Of a stretch of 8,732 bases of DNA, positions 4,925 to 8,732 are shown one piece after another. The position numbers and the translations under genes are program-made. The stretch's first letter is position 1. The number at the start of each line of letters is the position of its first letter. The stretch is from Oscillospiraceae bacterium (GTDB lineage: Bacteria; Bacillota_A; Clostridia; Oscillospirales; Oscillospiraceae): the NCBI GenBank assembly GCA_017936985.1, contig JAGBEM010000053.1, forward strand, positions 1 through 8,732. The letters are read 5' to 3'. The notes below the pieces were generated by a model, which had not been told where the DNA came from, made no database searches, and was given only the letters and a program-made list of their open reading frames with translations.

Positions 4925-7729
4925 ATGCTCTGCCTAAAAAATATCTCTAAACAGTATCGGACGGGCGAGCTGATCCAACAGGCTCTCAACAATGTCAGTC
5001 TGCGCCTGCGGGACAATGAATTTGTTTCTATCCTCGGCCCAAGCGGTTCGGGAAAGACCACGCTGCTCAATATCATTGGCGGACTTGACCGTTACGACAG
5101 CGGGGAGTTAATCATTAGCGGTATTTCCACCAAGGATTACAAAGACCGGGATTGGGACACCTATCGCAACCATACCATCGGCTTTGTGTTTCAAAGTTAT
5201 AATCTGATTCCCCACCAAACCATTCTCACGAACGTGGAGCTGGCGCTGACGATTGGCGGCGTATCCCGCGGTGAGCGCCGTAACCGAGCAAAAAAGGCCC
5301 TGGAAGAAGTCGGGCTGGGCGATCAGCTCCACAAGCGGCCCAACCAACTATCTGGCGGACAGATGCAACGGGTGGCGATTGCCCGCGCCCTGGTCAATGA
5401 ACCCTGTATCCTGCTGGCGGACGAACCGACCGGCGCATTGGATTCGGAAACCAGCGTTCAAATCATGGAGCTGCTGAAAACGGTGGCTGAAAAACGGCTG
5501 GTGGTCATGGTGACACATAACAGTGAACTGGCTGAAGCCTATTCGACCCGCATTGTCAAGCTGCGGGACGGGCAGATCATAGAGGATTCTGACCCGTATA
5601 CGCCAGATCAGAATACTCCGCCGCAGGAACACCAGGAAATGGGAAAGGCTAAGATGTCTTTCCTCACATCCCTCTCCTTGAGCTTCAACAATCTGCGGAC
5701 CAAAAAGGGCCGGACCATTTTGACGGCCTTAGCTGGGTCGATTGGCATTATCGGAATTGCTCTGATTCTGTCCCTCTCCAATGGTGTGAATCGCTACATC
5801 TCGGATATTCAGCGGGACACAATGACCTCCTACCCCATTACCATCAGCGCACAGGCCATTGATATGGCTGGGGCAATGGGAACCCAAGGCGGTATGCGGA
5901 GCGGGCGCTCTGAGGCGGAAGAAACTCGCTCTGGCGTTTACGCGGATTACAGCGAGATAGAGGCCAGTGAAGCGATGGCTGGCAACATCAAAGAAAATAA
6001 TCTGACTGCGTTTCGGCAGTATTTGAACGATCCCGACAGCGAAATCTGGCAGTACCTTGGAGAGAACGGCGTAGTCTACTCCTATAATGTCAGCTTTTCA
6101 ATCTATTCTTACGACAGAGAGGGCAACTTGATTGCCTCCGATGCCGACCCTGATGAGGCGGGGGCTTCCACACTTTCCGATGAAACCGCACACTCGGCTG
6201 GCGGTCCGGCGGCAAACATGGAACGCATGAACTCCTTACTGGCCGGAGGTTCCTCCGGTGCGGAGAATTTCTCCCAACTGATGCCTGCCGCAGACGGCGG
6301 TGCGGTCAGCCCGATTTTAATGGATAGCTATGAGGTCGTTTATGGTGCGTGGCCGCAAGGATATGACGAAGTGATCCTTGTTTTGGATGGAAACAATCAA
6401 ATCCCTGCGGCTTCCCTCTATCAGCTTGGCCTGATTACCGGGGAAGAATATCAGGAAATCACGGAGCAGATCAAGGAGGGAGAAAGCGCCCAACCGTATA
6501 TGTGGGACTACAATGATATTTGCGGCCATGAATTTTACTTGATTCCCGCCTGCGATCAGTATACCAAAACCGGGAATGGCACATTCGCCTACATTGGGGA
6601 TGATCCGCTGAAAATGGAATCCCTTTTGGAAGATGGCATGCGTCTGAAAATTACAGGAATTGTCCGCCCTGCGGCAGAGGCGGATAACGCCGATATTGCC
6701 ATGCCGGTGGCCTATACAGCGTTGTTGACCGACTATGTGATTCAACATACCAATGCAAGCCCTGTGGTCATGGCACAGGAATCCACGCCAGAGATCAATG
6801 TGCTGAATGGACTGCGGTTTAAGGCGGAGACAGACGATGAAAAGGCCGAGGATGCTGCAAGCTACCTGTCGTCTTTGGGAGTTTCCGATAAAGCGTCGAT
6901 GTACGGAATGATTATGGAGCGTCTGGCAGAGGGAACAGAAAGTGACAGCGAGGGACATTCGCAGGAGGATGCTATGCCTCCGAGCCAGCAGGCCGCGCTG
7001 GAGGGCCGGGAAATCGGCGACGAAGTTGCTATGGCCGAGGCGCTGGACACATGGCTGGAAAACAGTCCTGACAGGGAAATCCTGCTGTCGGCCTACCGCA
7101 TTTATGTTGATGGTGCGACATTCGATGAAAATATGACGGGTTTCGGAGCAGCCAGCTATGACGCGCCATCCTCTATCAGTCTTTATACGGATAGCTTTGA
7201 GAACAAAGAAGCGGTATCCGCCTGCATTGACCGATATAACGCAGATAAAGACGAGGCAAATCAAATCACTTATACCGACTATGTGGCGCTGCTCACCAGC
7301 TCTGTCACCTCTATCATTGATGTGATCTCCTATGTACTGATCGCATTTGTCGCTGTATCACTGGTGGTTTCCTGCATCATGATTGGGATCATCACCCATA
7401 TCTCCGTGTTGGAGCGCACCAAGGAAATCGGTATCCTCCGGGCGCTGGGAGCATCCAAACAGAATATTTCTCATGTGTTCAATGCGGAAACACTGATTAT
7501 CGGTTTGTGTGCCGGAGTGCTGGGCGTGGGTATCTCCATACTGCTTTCGTTCCCCATCAATTCTATCATCCAGAATCTTTTGGGTGCGGCCACACTGTCC
7601 GCCTCACTGCCGGTAGTCTCGGCGCTGCTTTTGGTCGTTCTTAGTATGGCGATTACTCTGATTGGCGGCTTGATCCCGGCAAAACGGGCTGCAAAAAAAG
7701 ACCCAGTGATGGCTCTGCGTACCGAATAA
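4925..7729 (+). CDS. Fused ABC ATPase-permease of the MacB/FtsX type, 934 aa
   Basis: ATPase and permease are in one chain. The ATPase (about 1-225) has Walker A GPSGSGKT (38-45), Q-loop Gln90, signature LSGGQ (142-146), Walker B ILLADEP (162-168) and switch His198. A linker leads to transmembrane helix 1 (about 264-287), then an outside region of roughly 500 residues, then three helices (about 797-823, 853-878, 896-917). Between the last helices lies the FtsX/MacB signature [21 protein letters not shown]. This domain order and topology match MacB, whose outside domain is only about half as long. The extra part is acidic and contains a Gly/Ser/Ala-rich low-complexity stretch (about 424-460). 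MacB-type proteins are usually dimeric mechanotransmitters that move or extract antimicrobials, peptides or lipids from the outer face of the membrane. Substrate unknown. Expression is probably driven by the four-copy operator, hence by the local response regulator. The gene is 16 nt ahead of a second exporter and likely cotranscribed with it. Confidence 0.93.
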   Translation: MLCLKNISKQYRTGELIQQALNNVSLRLRDNEFVSILGPSGSGKTTLLNIIGGLDRYDSGELIISGISTKDYKDRDWDTYRNHTIGFVFQSYNLIPHQTILTNVELALTIGGVSRGERRNRAKKALEEVGLGDQLHKRPNQLSGGQMQRVAIARALVNEPCILLADEPTGALDSETSVQIMELLKTVAEKRLVVMVTHNSELAEAYSTRIVKLRDGQIIEDSDPYTPDQNTPPQEHQEMGKAKMSFLTSLSLSFNNLRTKKGRTILTALAGSIGIIGIALILSLSNGVNRYISDIQRDTMTSYPITISAQAIDMAGAMGTQGGMRSGRSEAEETRSGVYADYSEIEASEAMAGNIKENNLTAFRQYLNDPDSEIWQYLGENGVVYSYNVSFSIYSYDREGNLIASDADPDEAGASTLSDETAHSAGGPAANMERMNSLLAGGSSGAENFSQLMPAADGGAVSPILMDSYEVVYGAWPQGYDEVILVLDGNNQIPAASLYQLGLITGEEYQEITEQIKEGESAQPYMWDYNDICGHEFYLIPACDQYTKTGNGTFAYIGDDPLKMESLLEDGMRLKITGIVRPAAEADNADIAMPVAYTALLTDYVIQHTNASPVVMAQESTPEINVLNGLRFKAETDDEKAEDAASYLSSLGVSDKASMYGMIMERLAEGTESDSEGHSQEDAMPPSQQAALEGREIGDEVAMAEALDTWLENSPDREILLSAYRIYVDGATFDENMTGFGAASYDAPSSISLYTDSFENKEAVSACIDRYNADKDEANQITYTDYVALLTSSVTSIIDVISYVLIAFVAVSLVVSCIMIGIITHISVLERTKEIGILRALGASKQNISHVFNAETLIIGLCAGVLGVGISILLSFPINSIIQNLLGAATLSASLPVVSALLLVVLSMAITLIGGLIPAKRAAKKDPVMALRTE

Positions 7730-7745
7730 CGGACAGGAGGCTGCT

Positions 7746-8732
7746 ATGCTGAAAATACTGAAATACATGAAAAAGCGGGATTGGCTATATGCGCTGTGCG
7801 GACTGGTATTCATCGTCTGCGGCGTATGGCTGGATCTGCGCCTGCCGGACTATATGCGGGAAATCACAACGCTGGTGCAGACCCCCGGCAGCGAAATGGG
7901 AACTGTCCTCCGGGCCGGAGGCTCCATGCTGCTATGTGCGCTGGGCAGTTTGGCGGCGACTGCTGTAACGGGTTTCTTTGTTGCCCGGATCGCGGCGGGG
8001 CTGGCTATGCGTTTGCGGGAGGCCGTCTACAACAAAACCATGGATTTTTCCATGGAGGAGATCAGTAGCTTTTCCACCGCCAGCCTGATTACCCGCACCA
8101 CCAATGATGTCCAGCAGATTCAAATGTTTGCGGCTATGGGATTGCAGGCAATCATTAAGGCCCCCATTCTGGCGGTGTGGGCCATCATGAAGATTGCCGG
8201 AAAGGGCTGGCAATGGACAGCGGCAACAGGTGTGGCCGTAGCGGTGCTCTCTGCCATGCTGGGAACCGTGATCGCGCTGGTGCTGCCAAAATTCAAAAGT
8301 ATGCAGAGGCTCACCGATAATCTCAACCGCGTAACGAGGGAAAACCTCACCGGCATCCGTGTGGTACGCGCCTATAATGCGGAAAGCTATCAGGAAAAAA
8401 AGTTTGAGCAGGCAAACGCCGATCTGACAAACACGCAGCTGTTCACCAGCCGTCTGATGTCGATGCTCTTTCCCGGCATGACGCTGATTATGTCCGGGCT
8501 GACACTGGCGATTTACTGGATTGGAGTATATCTCATCAACGGTGCGGCAATGGCGGAGCGTTTGGCGGTTTTTTCCGACATGGTTGTGTTCTCCTCCTAC
8601 GCCATGCAGATCATTATGGCGTTTATGATGCTGGTCATGACCTTTATCATTCTTCCGAGAGCGTTGGTATCCGCCCGGCGCATCAATGAGGTCTTGGACA
8701 CACCGGCAAAAATCAAGGATGGAACCGTCACC
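7746..8732 (+). CDS. ABC exporter, transmembrane domain, 5' part (329 codons, cut by window edge)
   Basis: This open frame runs off the right edge without a stop. It reads as the type-I exporter membrane domain of MsbA/BmrC/LmrA-like proteins. There are hydrophobic helices near 12-30, 57-80, 135-150, 158-181, 240-265 and 278-303. The conserved intracellular loop motif STASLITRTTNDVQQIQ is at about 110-125 and TRENLTGIRVVRAYNAE at about 197-213. The segment ALVSARRINEVLDTP (306-320) marks the end of the membrane domain, where the linker to the ATPase should start. The ATPase itself is outside the window. AGGAGG (7735-7740) lies 5 nt before the ATG and the previous stop is 16 nt upstream, so it belongs to the same operon. 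Such exporters in Bacillota often come as heterodimeric pairs, so a partner gene may follow. The likely role is export of a drug, peptide or lipid; the substrate cannot be told. Confidence 0.92.
   Translation, partial: MLKILKYMKKRDWLYALCGLVFIVCGVWLDLRLPDYMREITTLVQTPGSEMGTVLRAGGSMLLCALGSLAATAVTGFFVARIAAGLAMRLREAVYNKTMDFSMEEISSFSTASLITRTTNDVQQIQMFAAMGLQAIIKAPILAVWAIMKIAGKGWQWTAATGVAVAVLSAMLGTVIALVLPKFKSMQRLTDNLNRVTRENLTGIRVVRAYNAESYQEKKFEQANADLTNTQLFTSRLMSMLFPGMTLIMSGLTLAIYWIGVYLINGAAMAERLAVFSDMVVFSSYAMQIIMAFMMLVMTFIILPRALVSARRINEVLDTPAKIKDGTVT

Noticed and set aside
6317..7264. A 315-codon open frame on the minus strand opposite the ABC transporter
   Set aside because: It lies wholly antisense to the outside domain of an unmistakable gene, has no recognisable domain and is rich in Arg, His, Cys and Ile typical of a shadow frame.

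Overview
The window reads as a piece of a low-to-mid GC Bacillota genome, most likely a gut Clostridia (Lachnospiraceae or Oscillospiraceae type). The reasons are strong AGGAGG-like ribosome binding sites, tightly packed operons with ATGA-type overlaps, an OmpR-type two-component system next to FtsX-family ABC transporters, and clostridial-style flavodoxin and DUF4405-like genes. The small XRE regulator at the left resembles, from memory, regulators carried on clostridial conjugative elements, so the block could be accessory cargo. No integrase, relaxase, insertion sequence or attachment site is visible.

Layout. Positions 1-169 hold no supported gene, only a perfect 18-bp terminator hairpin (19-61) and a small hairpin (107-126). 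Positions 170-3482 are a leftward gene series. In transcription order it is an OmpR-type response regulator, a histidine kinase with almost no extracytoplasmic sensor, a nitroreductase-like protein, a soluble flavodoxin and, after 81 nt, an XRE-type regulator. Positions 3483-3665 are a divergent promoter region. Rightward from there come a membrane-tethered flavodoxin-like protein (3666-4388), an internal terminator, a four-helix DUF4405-like membrane protein (4442-4816), a 934-residue fused ATPase-permease of the MacB/FtsX type (4925-7729), and the first 329 codons of an MsbA/BmrC-type ABC exporter that runs off the right edge.

The main finding is a shared DNA box, (A/G)TTGAG repeated with an exact 11-bp period. 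It lies upstream of the two-component operon (3555-3571, minus), the tethered flavodoxin gene (3604-3620, plus) and the fused ABC transporter gene (4812-4850, plus, four copies). In both rightward promoters the last repeat ends exactly 10 bp before a -10-like hexamer (TATGAT or CATGAT). This is the geometry of OmpR/PhoB-family activation and suggests that the local response regulator controls all three units, including its own.

A working model, inferred: a membrane stress such as an antimicrobial or redox-active compound is sensed within the membrane, perhaps with the transporter's help. The regulator then induces two exporters plus a redox module. That module has an outward-facing flavodoxin domain and a membrane protein with two His pairs, each 14 residues apart, the spacing seen in diheme cytochrome b. 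The nitroreductase and soluble flavodoxin would be the cytoplasmic side. This grouping, rather than any single gene, is the candidate for an undescribed system.
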